64,000 nt of DNA from Panulirus ornatus (GCF_036320965.1 NC_092271.1:30655036-30719035); one strand, 5' to 3'; shown: positions 11,579 to 23,264, counted from the first letter of the stretch. Notes: a model not told the origin generated them from the letters alone. Numbers and translations are program-made.

Positions 11579-11631
<53 letters not shown>
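11578..11631. repeat. (TA)n tract after LINE-A poly(A)
   Basis: The A run passes directly into about 54 bp of TA repeat. Confidence 0.95.
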
Positions 11632-11637
<6 letters not shown>

Positions 11638-11829
11638 CCGCAGACAGAGTGGGGGAGTTACAAGTGTTGAGGTCCTTAAAAGCACAGAGGTAGCAGTGAG
11701 GCAGGGCTTCACTCATCCCCGTGGAGAGTAGGTGGGCACTATTTATGATACCTGACGTCTGACCCTTTCTTTACATGGTGTATGGAGAGGGTTATTTTGG
11801 TGGATACTTCTTAATGATTATTTCAGTGG
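11632..11829. other. Low-copy sequence, no gene seen
   Basis: About 200 bp with no convincing coding or repeat signature lies between LINE-A and the PLE pair. Confidence 0.5.
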
Positions 11830-12440
11830 ACTGTTTGTCACATTTAAAATGGCCAGAGGATATATTTACATTATAATCAAATGTGCCAAAGATCAAACAT
11901 GATTCAGTTACATTTCTTTCACTGAAACGATATGATTTAGCTATGGTCTTCGCTCCTTCCTAGTCAGTATGGTGATCAGAGGCAGCTTTATGTTGAAGTA
12001 AGCCATTGCTTTGTTGGGCTATCATAACACTATACTTATGTTGTGAGATCTTCGTCTTCAAATCTTTCCCCGTATTTACAATATAAAATTGGTTTCAGAC
12101 TGTGCATGGGACTTAATAAACAACACCAGTATTATTTGATGAGTTATTTTTGATGAGGGCTTTCTTCACAGTATTGTCACATTTGAATAATATTGTACAT
12201 AAGTTTTTGGAGAATGTGAACACATGTGAAATTCTCATGGAAGGGAAGAACAAGGGTTCTTTTGTAACTTTTACATTCTGGCTTATTATTTTGGCCACAA
12301 TAGAAACGTTTCCTTGCTGTATGCTGACAATGGTTAAGTATATTTATTGGGTATCTTTAATTTCTGTCCAATGTACTGAAGCATTTTTAGTTCATCATCT
12401 AAAAATTAAGGATCTGAAATCCTATGTGCTCTCAGGTACA
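11830..12440 (-). mobile_element. Penelope-like element, left copy of fold-back pair
   Basis: On the minus strand the sequence reads KVTKEPLFFPSM, a DNTVKKALIKNNSSNNTGVV segment, NQFYI.NTGKDLKTKISQHK and RNVTESCLI. These are the end of a PLE reverse transcriptase and its GIY-YIG domain. Stops interrupt VPC..NQF. An inverted partner follows at 12505. Confidence 0.7.
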
Positions 12441-12504
12441 TAGATATAAAAACCAGTCTTTTTACATTAATATGTTGATATGAATAATAGTGATGAAATG
12501 AAAA

Positions 12505-12985
12505 TGATTCAGTACATTGGACAGACGCTAAGATACCCAGTAAATAAACTTAACCAGTGTCAGATTACAGGAAGGAAATGTTTCTATTGAGGCCAAAATG
12601 ATAAGCCAGAACATAAAAGTTACCAAAGAACCATTGTTCTTCCCTTCCATGAGAAGTCTTCTCGAATGTATTCGCGTTCTCCAAAAACTTAATGTAAAAG
12701 TAGTATTCAGATATGACAACATGATCAAGAATACCCTTATCAAAAATAGCCCATCAAATAATACAGGTGTTGTCAATAAAGTCCCATGTAAAGACTTTAA
12801 TGAATTTCGTATTGAACAATTGGAGAAAGATTTGGAGACTAGGATCTCACAACATAACCCAACTAAGCAACAGCTTATTTCAACATAAAGCTGTCTTTGA
12901 TCACCATATTGACTGGGAAGGAACTAAGATCATAGCTAAATCAAATTTTATCAGTGGAAATGTAATTGAATCGCGTTTGATCTCT
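12505..12985 (+). mobile_element. Penelope-like element, right copy of fold-back pair
   Basis: The plus strand reads KVTKEPLFFPSMRS, NTGVVNKVPCKDFNEF, KDLETRISQHN and, after a shift, DHHIDWEGTKIIAKS. The tyrosines of the GIY-YIG signature are replaced by N, F and R, so the nuclease would be inactive. It is cut at about 12985 by SINE-A sequence. Confidence 0.7.
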
Positions 12986-13118
12986 GCGCATTAGCGAAGT
13001 AGCGCCAAGAATATAGGATGAGCCTTAGAGAGAATATCCTCACTTGGCTTCCCCTCTCTGTTCCTTCCTTTGGAAAATTAAAAAAACGGGAGGGAAGGAT
13101 TTCCAGCCCCCCGCTCTA
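12985..13118 (-). mobile_element. SINE-A fragment
   Basis: The antisense hairpin arm and the middle of SINE-A are present. The head is replaced by LINE-A variant-B 3' UTR sequence at about 13119. Confidence 0.7.
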
Positions 13119-13329
13119 TTTCTATGCAGACATGTACTTACATATATATACACATATGCAGACGTATACATACACATGTATATATTCATACTTGCTTGCC
13201 TTCATCCATTCTTGTCACTATCTCTCCCCACACGAAAACAGCATTGCTATCCCCTGCTTCAGCGAGGTAGCGCCAGGAAAACAGACATAAAAGGCCACAT
13301 TTGTTCACACAGTCTCTAGCTGTCATGTG

Positions 13330-13331
<2 letters not shown>
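13119..13331 (-). mobile_element. LINE-A 3' UTR, variant B
   Basis: The antisense variant-B 3' UTR includes CTGCTTCAGCGAGGTAGCG, its version of the hairpin. No coding part follows. Confidence 0.65.

Positions 13332-13385
<54 letters not shown>
13332..13385. repeat. (TA)n tract
   Basis: About 54 bp of TA repeat terminates the variant-B fragment. Confidence 0.95.
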
Positions 13386-13388
<3 letters not shown>

Positions 13389-13929
13389 TGTGTTTATGTA
13401 ATTTGAAATGCTTTATAAGCAACCAAATAAACATGGTAATGTCCTCTGTATGTTCAACCTGGGATGAAGGTTATCTTTAGTCTTTAGTAACAAAAAACTG
13501 TTTTATTCCAGCCTTTTAAAGATTATGTAACTAATAAATCTCCTGTAGTTTTTATGTGATATTCTTTTTCTTCAGCAATGTTATATTCTCTTATAACAAT
13601 ATTTCGTGATTATTCATTCAGAAATGGAAAGCTAGTTTTTAAGCTTTCCAAATGATGTATGCCTGAGAAGGTAAATGTATATGATAATTTCTACCTTTAG
13701 AAGGGTTGAACTGCAAGATTTCTTTATTCTCAATATTTGATGGCTGTATAAAGTTCATAAGTACTATACCTTCCTTCCCCAGGAGTCCCTTCTATCCTTA
13801 AGAAGCTCCTGCAGAAATCAGGAAGTTGGCCATGTCCAGCGGCTGGAACCACAGGTCATAAAGTGTTGTGTCTCTATATATATTTACAGAAAATGCAGGG
13901 CATTTTTTTCTTTTTTAGTGACCAACATA
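13386..13929. other. Low-copy sequence with one weak exon candidate
   Basis: The block is A+T-rich and contains no recognised repeat. Only the exon-like segment at 13783-13854 stands out. Confidence 0.5.
13783..13854 (+). CDS. Possible 72-nt internal exon, unidentified
   Basis: A good acceptor (CTTCCTTCCCCAG|G) and a weaker donor (CACAG|GTCATA) enclose 72 nt. Two frames are open, one reading VPSILKKLLQKSGSWPCPA. No neighbouring exon was found to test phase. Chance occurrence is quite possible. Confidence 0.22.
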
Positions 13930-14300
13930 ACATGAGCAAATAGCATGCCCCAATCAGGGCCATCTTAGATGAAAAAAGTTAACAGAAAAGAAAGTAGAAA
14001 TCAGGGCTCCACAAGTGTTTGTAAACTGGACTCTTAAAGGAGGAAAGTTTATATACAAAAAGGGAAAGATAAAGGAAGAAAGAGAATTCCACAGCTTAGC
14101 TATTCGAGGGAAGAGGGATGTACTATAGCAGCTAATCCTCGAGTGTTTGATCTCCACACACAAACTGTTGGAAGCAGCAGCCAAACGCATGGTAGAGGTA
14201 CAAACCTTGAGGGTGGGGGTACATGTAGACAATTCATAAGAAAAATGGCTAAAATAATATCTATAGAATACAGAGCGGCAGTGTAGCAGCATATGTGGAA
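13930..14300 (-). mobile_element. LINE fragment of a third lineage, C-terminal end
   Basis: A minus frame (13954-14292) contains STSLFPRIAKLWNSLSS. The PR.A.LWNSLP motif is typical of the extreme C-terminus of CR1/jockey-type LINE reverse transcriptases. The flanking reading is degraded. Confidence 0.6.
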
Positions 14301-14394
14301 AGGGAAGAATGAAGAAAGGGGTTACCAGGAGAATTAATGAAAGGAAAGGCTTTTGATTCCACTGTAGTCAATAGATGTGGAACAGTGTTAGGTG

Positions 14395-14545
14395 CTCTTT
14401 TTTTTTATGGTAATTACATCATGGTGGTGGTGATGCTGTTTTCTGTGGGGCAGGGTGGTGCCAGGAATGGATGAAGGAAAGCAAGTATGAACACATATAT
14501 ATTCATTTCAGTGTATACATACATATACATACACAGACATATACA
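14395..14545 (+). mobile_element. LINE-A variant-B 3' UTR fragment
   Basis: The sequence runs from a poor match of the hairpin region through GGAATGGATGAAGG and a CA/TA-rich tail. It abuts the next LINE-A copy. Confidence 0.5.
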
Positions 14546-14550
14546 TATGA

Positions 14551-15472
14551 CTGGTGACTGAGTTTGGTAAAGTGTGTGGAAGAAGAAAGTTAAGAGTAAA
14601 TGTGAATAAGAGCAAGGTTATTAGGTACAGTAGGGTTGAGGATCAAGTCAATTGGGAGGTGAGTTTGAATGGAGAAAAACTGGAGGAAGTGAAGTGTTTT
14701 AGATATCTGGGAGTGGATCTGGCAGCGGATGGAACCATGGAAGCGGAAGTGGATCATAGGGTGGGGGAGGGGGCGTAAATTCTGGGGGCCTTGAAGAATG
14801 TGTGGAAGTCGAGAACATTGTCTCGGAAAGCAAAAATGGGTATGTTTGAAGGAATAGTGGTTCCAACAATGTTGTATGGTTGCGAGGCGTGGGCTATGGA
14901 TAGAGTTGTGCGCAGGAGGATGGATGTGCTGGAAATGAGATGTTTGAGGACAATGTGTGGTGTGAGGTGGTTTGATCGAGTGAGTAACGTAAGGGTAAGA
15001 GAGATGTGTGGAAATAAAAAGAGCGTGGTTGAGAGAGCAGAAGAGGGTGTTTTGAAGTGGTTTGGGCACATGGAGAGGATGAGTGAGGAAAGATTGACCA
15101 AGAGAATATATGTGTCGGAGGTGGAGGGAGCAAGGAGAAGAGGGAGACCAAATTGGAGGTGGAAAGATGGAGTGAAAAAGATTTTGTGTGATCGGGGCCT
15201 GAACATGCAGGAGGGTGAAAGGAGGGCAAGGAATAGAGTGAATTGGAGCGATGTGGTATACCGGGGTTGACGTGCTGTCAGTGGATTGAATCAAGGCATG
15301 TGAAGCGTCTGGGGTAAACCATGGAAAGCTGTGTAGGTATGTATATTTGCGTGTGTGGACGTATGTATATACATGTGTATGGGGGGGGGGCATTTCTTTC
15401 GTCTGTTTCCTTGCGCTACCTCGCAAACGCGGGAGACAGCGACAAAGTATAAAAAAAAAAAAAAAAAAAAAA
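14551..15472 (+). mobile_element. LINE-A, 5' truncated, short 3' UTR
   Basis: It begins at the VTEFGKVC segment just after the FADD motif. The frame is broken once, where a TAA replaces AAA-like sequence at about 14777. Then it is open from 14791 to 15270, followed by the short 3' UTR, hairpin and A run. Confidence 0.88.
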
Positions 15473-17735
15473 ATATACATATATATACACATGTACATAT
15501 TCATACATGCTGCCTTCATCCAATCCCATCACCACACAAAATGGCACCTCCCCCTTCCAGATAGGCAGCGCCAGAAAGAAAAAAAAAAAAAAAAAAAAAA
15601 AAGAAATAGGCCACATTTGTTCACAGTCTAGCTGTCATGTGTAATGCACCAAAACCACAGCTTCCTTTCCACATCCAGGCCCCACAGACCTTTCCTTGGT
15701 TTACCCCAGACACTGGTATACCACATCATTCCAATTCACTCTATTTCTTGCACACTTTTCACCCTCCTGTACGTTCAGGCCCCGATTGCTCAAAATCTTT
15801 TTCACTCCATTCTTCTACCTCCAATTTGGTCTCCCGCTTCTCCTTCTGTCCTCCACCTCTGACACACATATCCTCTTTGTCAATCTGTCCTCACTCATTC
15901 TCTCCATGTGTCTAAACCATTTCAACACACCCTCATCTGCTCTCTCAACCACTCCTTTTATATTACCACACATCTCTCTTACCCTTTCATAATTTACTTG
16001 ATCAAACCACCTCACACCACATTGCCCTCGAACATTTAATTTCCAACACATCCATCTATCTCTGCACATCCCTATCTATAGCCCATGCCTCAAAACCATA
16101 TAACATTGTTGGAGCCTGTATTCCATCAAACATACCCATTTTTGTTCTCCGAGATAACATTATTGCCTTCCACACTTCCAGAATCTCCCCCCCCCCCATC
16201 CTGTGACTCGCATCCGCTTCCATGGTTCCATCTGCTGCGAAGTCCGTTCCCAGATATCTAAAACACTTCACTCCCTCCAGTTTTTCTCCATTCAAACTTA
16301 CCTCCCAATTAACTTACCCCTCAACCCTACTGAACCTCATAACCTTGCTCTTATTCACATTTACTCTCAACTTTCTTCTTTCACACACTTTACCAAACTC
16401 AGTCACCAACTTCTGCAGTTTCTCACCCAAATCAGCCACCAGCGCTGTATCATCAGCAAACAACAATTGACTCACTTCCCAAGCCCTCTCATCCATAACA
16501 GACTGCATACTTGCCCCTCTCTCCAAAACTCTTGCATTCACCTCCTTAACCACACCATCCATAAACAAATTAAACAACCATGGATACATCACGCACCCCT
16601 GCTGCAAACAGACATTCACTGGGAACCAATCACATTCCTTTCTTCCTACTAGTACACTTGCCTTACGATCTTGGTAAAAACTTTTCACTGCTTCTAGCAA
16701 CTTACCTCCCACACCATATACTCTTAAAACCTTCCACAAAGCATCTCCATCCACCCTATCATATGCCTTCCCAGATCCATAAATGCTACATGCAAATCCA
16801 TCTGTTTTTCTAAGTATTTCTAACATACACTCTTCAAAGCAAACACCTGATCCACACATCCTCTACCACTCCTGAAACCACACTGCTCTTCTCCAATCTG
16901 ATGCTCTGTACATGCCTTCACCCTCTCAATCAATACCCTCCCCTATAATTTCCCAGGAATACTAAACAAACTTATGCTTCTAATTTGAACACTCACCTTT
17001 ATCCCCTTTGCCTTTGTACAATGGCACTATGCATGCATTCTGCCAATCCTCAGGCACTTCACCATGATCCATACATACACTGAATATCCTTACCAACCAA
17101 TCAACAACACAGTCACCCCCTTTTTTTTTTTTTTTTCACTGCAATACCATACAAACCTGCCGCCTTGCTGGCTTTCATCTGCAAATCTTTCACTACCTGT
17201 TCTCTGTTCACCAAACCATTCTCCCTGACACTCTCACTTCGCACACCACCCTGACCAAAACACCCTATATCTGCCACTCTATCATCAAACACATTCAACA
17301 ACCCTTCAAAATATTCACTCCATCTCCTCACTTCATCACGACTTGTTATTACCTCCCCATTTGCCCCCTTCACCAATGTTCCCATTTGTTCTCTTGTCTT
17401 ATGCACTTTATTTACCTCCTTCCAAAACATCTTTTTATTCTCGCTAAAATTTGATGATACTTTCTCGCCCCAACTCTCATTTTGCCCTCTTTTTCACCTC
17501 TTGCTCCTTTCTCTTGACCTGCCATTTTCTTTTATACATCCCCCAGTCATTTGCACTGCTTCCCTCCAAAAATCGTCCAGATGCCTCTCTCCTCTCTTTC
17601 ACTAACAATCTTACTTCATTCCATCATTCACTCCCCTTTCTCAAGCCATCACTGTTTCCCTAAATACATCCCATTCCTCCCCCACTCCCCTTACATCATT
17701 TGCTCTCACCTTTTGCCATTCTGCACTCGGTCTAT
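15473..17735 (-). mobile_element. LINE-A, older copy with variant-B 3' UTR
   Basis: The minus strand covers variant-B 3' UTR, the C-terminal region, LLFADDTALVADLG, QQGCVMYPWLFN, KAYDRVDGDALW, YKGKGDKGECSN and the upstream KVHKTREQ segment. It ends at the same GTCTATATATA junction as the copy at 8853. Several frameshifts and a T run at 17121-17136 break it. Confidence 0.85.
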
Positions 17736-17745
17736 ATATATTTGT

Positions 17746-17975
17746 TATCCCTGGTGATAGGGGAAAAAGAATACTTCCCACATACTCCCTCCATGTCGTA
17801 AAAGGCAACTAAAAGGGGAGGGAGCGGGGGGGCTAGAAATCCTCCCCTCCAGTTTTTACTTTTTCAAAAAGAAGGAACAGCGAAGGGGGCCATGTGAAAA
17901 TTTTTCCTCTAAGGCTGTCCTCTGTTCTTAACACTACCCCGCTTATGCAGGAAATGGCAAATGTGTATGAAAAGG
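17746..17975 (+). mobile_element. SINE-A, diverged
   Basis: The head (TTATCCCTGGTGATAGGGG), body and an altered tail hairpin (ACTACCCCGCTTATGCAGGA) are recognisable. The inner stem is weakened. It is followed closely by the tail of a reversed LINE-A. Confidence 0.8.
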
Positions 17976-17987
17976 TAAAATATATAT

Positions 17988-18518
17988 GTATTTGCTTTGT
18001 CGCTGTCTCCCGCGTTAGCGAGGTAGTGCAAGGAAACAGACAAAAGAATGGCCCAACCCACCCACATACACATGTATATACATACATGTCCACACATGCA
18101 AATATACACACCTATACATCTTGATATATACATACATATATACAGAGACATATACATATATACACATGTACATAATTCATACTGTCTGCCTTTATTTATT
18201 CCCATCACCACCTCGCCACACATGGAATAACAACCCCCTCCCCCCTCATGTGTGAGAGGTAGCACTAGGAAAAGACAACAAAGGCCCCATTCATTCACAC
18301 TCAGTCTCTAGCTGTCATGTAATAATGCACCGAAACCACAGCTCTCTTTCCACATCCAGGCCCCACAGAACTTTCCATGGTTTACACAGACACTTCACAT
18401 GCCCTGGTTCAATCCATTGACAGCACGTCGACCCCGGTATACCACATTGTTCCAATTCACTCTATTCCATGCATGCCTTTCACCCTCCTGCATGTTCAGG
18501 CCCTGATCACTCAAAATT
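17988..18518 (-). mobile_element. LINE-A long 3' UTR, left arm of a fold-back
   Basis: It starts with the antisense terminal hairpin and goes through the complete long 3' UTR to the GRGLNMQE coding end. At 18518 the sequence turns round into an inverted copy. Confidence 0.8.
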
Positions 18519-18855
18519 GGAACGATGTGGTATACCGGGGTCGACGTGCTGTCAATGGATTGAACCAGGGCATGTGAAACGTCTGGGGTAAACCATGGAA
18601 AGTTCTGTGGGGCCTGGATGTGGAAAGGGAGCTGTGGTTTTGGTGCATTATTACATGACAGCTAGAGACTGAGTGTGAACGAATGGGGTCTTTGTTGTCT
18701 TTTCCTAGCGCTACCTCGCACACATGAGGGGGGGAGGGGGTTGCAATTTCACGTGTGGCGAGGTGGTGATGGAAATAAATAAAGGCAGACTATGAATTAT
18801 GTACATGTGTATATATGTATATGTCTGTGTGTGTATATATATGTATCCCTTGGGA
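18519..18855 (+). mobile_element. LINE-A long 3' UTR, right arm of a fold-back
   Basis: The inverted copy runs from WNDVVYRG through the internal hairpin (CGCTACCTCGCACACATGAGG) towards the CA/TA region. It mirrors the left arm from about 18180 to 18450 with few differences and a spacer under 100 bp. Confidence 0.8.
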
Positions 18856-18861
18856 TTAGGG

Positions 18862-19109
18862 TATCCCTGGGGATAGGGGAGAAACAATACTTCCCACATA
18901 TTCCCTGCGTGTTGTAGAAGGTGACTAAAAGGGGAGGGAGCGGGGGGGCTGGAAATCCTCCCCTCTCATTTTCTTTTTTTTCTTTTTTTTTTTCCAAAAG
19001 AAGGAACAGAGAAGGGGGCCAGGTGAGGATATTCCCTCAGAGGCCCAGTCCTCTGTTCTTAAAGCTACCTTGCTAATGCGGGAAATGGCGAATAGTTTGA
19101 AAGAAAAGG

Positions 19110-19112
<3 letters not shown>
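18862..19112 (+). mobile_element. SINE-A, near full length
   Basis: The copy has head, body, tail hairpin (CTACCTTGCTAATGCGGGA) and GGCGAATAGTTTGAAAG end. It is joined tail-first to a (TA)n tract. Confidence 0.85.

Positions 19113-19174
<62 letters not shown>
19113..19174. repeat. (TA)n tract between two SINE-A tails
   Basis: About 62 bp of TA repeat separates the tails of two SINE-A copies in opposite orientation. Confidence 0.95.
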
Positions 19175-19177
<3 letters not shown>

Positions 19178-19395
19178 TTCAAACTATTCGCCATTTCCCG
19201 CATTAGCGAGGTAGCGTTAAGAACAGAGGACTGGGCCTTTGAGGGAATACCCTCACCTGGCCCAATTCTCTGTTCCCTCTTTTGGAAAATTAAAAAAAAA
19301 AACGAGAGGGGAGGATTTCCAGCCCCCCGCTCCCACCCCTTTTAGTCGCCTTCTACGACACACAGGGAATACGTGGGAAGTACTCTTAATCCCCT
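19175..19395 (-). mobile_element. SINE-A, near full length
   Basis: The antisense tail and hairpin are at 19178-19216, and the head is cut at CCCCTATATATA. Confidence 0.85.
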
Positions 19396-19650
19396 ATATA
19401 TATATATATATATATTATCCCTGGGGATAGGGGATTAAGAATACTTCCCACGTATTCCCTGCGTGTCGTAGAAGGCGACTAAAAGGGGAGGGAGCGGGGG
19501 GCTGGAAATCCTCCCCTCTCGTTTTTTTTTTTAATTTTCCAAAAGAAGGAACTGAGAATTGGGCCAGGTGAGGGTATTCCCTCAAAGGCCCAGTCCTCTG
19601 TTCTTAATGCTACCTCGCTAACGCGGGAAATGGCGAATAGTTTAAAAGAA
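19396..19650 (+). mobile_element. SINE-A, full length, after a short (TA)n
   Basis: A 20-bp TA tract precedes the head TTATCCCTGGGGATAGGGGA. The tail hairpin is at 19608-19636 and the A-rich end at about 19645. With the two preceding copies it forms a plus-minus-plus palindrome. Confidence 0.85.
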
Positions 19651-19670
19651 AAAAGAAAAAAGATATATAT

Positions 19671-19785
19671 ATATTACAGAGGTATAAGTTTGTTGGGAAG
19701 GAGACTTGTGTGAGGAAGTACCAGGAGTACCAGTACAGAATGGAAAAAGGTGAGAACAAAGGAGGTAAGGGGAGTGGGCCTTATT
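19671..19785 (+). mobile_element. LINE-A mosaic of three non-adjacent segments
   Basis: A 26-bp piece encoding YRGISLL of the RT is joined to the linker segment after the endonuclease (GKETCVRKYQE, then TEWKKVR). That in turn is joined to antisense long-3'-UTR sequence. In the parent element these lie in a different order. Confidence 0.6.
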
Positions 19786-20154
19786 CATTCCCGTTGCCAC
19801 CCCACCACACATGAAATAACAACCCCCTCCCCCGCATGTGCGCAAGGCAGTGCTAGGAAAAGACAACAAAGGCCACATTCATTCACACTCAGTCTCTAGG
19901 TGTCATGTATAATGCACCGAAACCACAGCTCCCTTTCCACATCCAGGCCCCACAGAACTTTCCATGGTTTACCCCAGATGCTTCACATGCCCTGGTTCAA
20001 TCCATTGGCAGCACGTTGACCCCGGTATACCACATCGTTCCAATTCACTCTATTCCTTGCATGCCTTTCACTCTCTTGCATGTTCAGGCCCCAATCACTC
20101 AACGTCTTTTTCACTCCATCCCTCCACCTCCAATTTGGTCTCCCACTTCTCCTA
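19786..20154 (-). mobile_element. LINE-A long 3' UTR and coding end
   Basis: The antisense 3' UTR passes into the GLNMQE and NWRW coding end. It is cut by SINE-A sequence at 20155. Confidence 0.8.
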
Positions 20155-20265
20155 GAATAGAGAAGGGGGCCAAGTGAGACTTTTGCCCTTTAAGGCTCAG
20201 TCCTCTGTTCTCGACGCTACCTCACTAATGCAGGAAATGGTATGTATGAAACAATATATATATTG
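20155..20265 (+). mobile_element. SINE-A, 3' half
   Basis: The sequence runs from AGAAGGGGGCCA to the hairpin (GACGCTACCTCACTAATGCAGGA). The upstream half is absent. Confidence 0.75.
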
Positions 20266-23264
20266 ATACATCTTCTGAACCATGAGAGAGATGGCCAATC
20301 ACCTGAACTGGAAATTTCTAAACTACATTGCTGTACCGCCCATATTTCTGTTACAGTAGAGTAAAATTTGGGGGTTGACTCTTTCACAAATAACATTTCC
20401 AAGAGGTTAAAATGCATGTCTAGTAAGAGTATACAAAAAAAGTCCATTTGCTATAAAACAAAAAAGAAGAGAACAAAGGATTTAATCAATCTTTATTCGC
20501 AAAAAAAACACCATTTGTATTTAGTTACAATAGGCTTCACTACTTGTCCACTGCAACACAAGACATAACCACTTGATAATCAGATATAATAAGAAATATA
20601 TATAATCCTCTGTCTACTGTTACATGAAAGTAAACACAGATACTTAAATATTCAGCATTAAAATGTTCCAGTTTTCTCTCATGTTCTGTAGATAACAAGT
20701 ACTGAGATGTTCTGCCAATAGGTAGCATTTGTGCCAGCATGAAGGTCCTATGGTGACACTACAGATGATGGTTTAAACCGGAAGAGTCTTGTCAGCACTA
20801 TTATTAAATCTTCCTCATATCATCTCTACCTTCTCTTGTAACTGAGATCGAGAGGCATCGTGTCATCTGAGCTCAGGAATCCTTAAACTTTTTCATTCTA
20901 CCTAAACTCACTCATTCCTCCCCATCCTGGTCCTCCTCCCTTACAGCTATACAGAGACACCAAGTGGGAAGAATGCAGAAAAAAGCATTCAGAATTATTC
21001 TCCAACCAACAGAACAAGCTCACATGAAAGTTTGGCAATAAACTACCAACACACTCCCCAACACCTGACCCCCATGGACAGCCGTTGATTACCACACACT
21101 ATTTGTACCAGTAAATGCTCATACATACAGATATAATAAGATGTTCCTATACCTTTCATTGTGAATGCTATAAAAAATCCATGAACAAGTGCACAGATAA
21201 GGAAGTAAATATCTTGGTTCTTCTTTTAGTTCAGCTATTTGGTATTTCAGCTACTATCTTACTGTAACTGTTCATCAATTAATGTTCATATACTTAACAC
21301 AGAGTACATAATGTATAAACCATAGTATTTACTGTGTAAAACTTTCTGCCACTCTGCCTATGTAGATGTACCTCATTCATGTGCTTGTCCAAAGCATGGA
21401 AATATTCAGGCCTACCTTAATCTCCCATTAAGCTCTTTTATGATTAGTTAAATAGTTATTATAACCTTCCTGTTCTTTAATATCTGCTTTGATTTTCAGC
21501 TGAATGGCTGCCTAATTTCAATAAACCATTTATTATCATTATTATATGAGGAAATAGTATGATAAAATGGCTTTTGATGTGAGGCCAATACCTTGCAGAT
21601 ATACCATACAAACAGTATTAACAAATTTACGTTCTAACTTCCTGTAATTCACCGACTTATTCATTTGTATGTGATGACATACATGAGTTAACATGTACTA
21701 TAATGTATGAGTAATGTGGATACGGCTGGGTTGACATAAGATAGCCTATGTTTATCTTCAGAAGCTTACCAATACTTTTATCAAAGTTATAGAAATATTG
21801 ATTATTTGAGTTAATAATGGACAACTGTGCTTCAGGAAAACAACAGGCTCATCCTGGGAGGAAGCAGTGTCCCTTTGAAATTTTATTTCTGCAGACAGGA
21901 AGTGTGTGATGAATGATGCATGAGTCAACATGTACCATATTGTATGAATAATGTGGAGAGCGAAGTGGTTACAGTTGTGTTAAAATATAACCTGCATTTA
22001 TCTTTGAAAGCTTACCAATACTTTTATCATAATGTATTGAAACAATGCTAATTTGAATTATCAACAGAGAACTGTAGCTTGGGAGAAAGTTTTCTTATAG
22101 AGGAAACGGGGTTCCTTGTTGGAAATTGGTGGCATTGCATACCGCTCTGCAGATGATGAGTTCCACCAAAGAACAGCTGTATCTTAGCTTGGGTACGCTT
22201 GTTTTCATGTCATTAAATTGTGATAAAATTGTCATCCCAAAAGTGTCTGTACTAAAAAATTTAAAGTTTCATTTGATGACCTGGCACTAGTGGTAACCCC
22301 AGCAGACGATGTAACATTTTGTTTACCAACATGCTTATCCATCCAATTAAGGTTACTGTTGCATTTTCACCACAATACAGATAAACTGTGGTCATTGTTT
22401 CATTTATATCAGTAATACAGATGAGTATTTCATCCATAACTGCATTAGATAGTGTGTTCTACTGATTGACACTCAACAGCCCCCATGAAAAATCCTGGGT
22501 ATGGGCCCATAACATACTGTATATACATATTTTAACTGGTATCTTTTGCATAAAATTGTTCTTGGTTTATTATTGTTGTCTGAGTTTTATTTTCTGATTT
22601 GTAAGCATCTCTCTTTCTCAGTCACCTTGATATTTTTTAGACCCATAAAAAGTGAGATCAAATTTTGTGTGATACATAGAGGAAATTTTGGCTAAAATAT
22701 CTTGGGTCGACTGTTACTTGAGATCGCCAGTTACTCGAGTATATATGGTAATTCACTTTTAAAGTGTGAATTAGTCATGAGCTTATCAGAGTTGTGTATA
22801 AAAGTAGAAAAATAATAATTTACCTTATCATTCACAGAGTGAAAGATGAAAGTTATGAACACAAATGACATGTCTACTGGTGCTAGGTAAGGTTTTTTCC
22901 AATATTTTTTCTGAATATGTATAAAGCCATTAGTCCATGCATTAGGTAAGAACAAACTAAAGAGAGCTGTGTAAAAAATATATATAAAGAATACAAGTTA
23001 CATCATTTATCAAAATGTACACTTTTGAACCATAAGATGACCATTCACCTCCCTGAACAGGAAACATTTAAAACCATAGAGCTGTAATGCCCATGTTTCT
23101 GTTACTGTATTTTTTTAATGTATTCTGTGTAATGCATTTTTAGTGTATGAAATAGTTAATCTAATAAAAAGTGTTAAGAAAATATGAAAATAAACTTTAC
23201 CATATCATAAAGGATTAGACCGAGGGCCAAAAGTACACAAAATAATTCTCAAAACTTTCTATTT
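20266..23264. other. Largest low-copy block, no gene recognised
   Basis: The 3 kb is A+T-rich with no long frame. It holds a diverged 237-bp-period duplication (21668-22150) and a segment at 20280-20360 that recurs at 23020-23105. It would lie downstream of the predicted host gene. Confidence 0.55.
21668..22150. repeat. Diverged tandem duplication, about 237-bp period
   Basis: ATGAGTTAACATGTACTA at 21683 matches ATGAGTCAACATGTACCA at 21920. Later landmarks (GAAGCTTACCAATACTTTTATCA-like and AATAATGGACAACTG-like) repeat in the same order. Identity is moderate. Confidence 0.65.
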
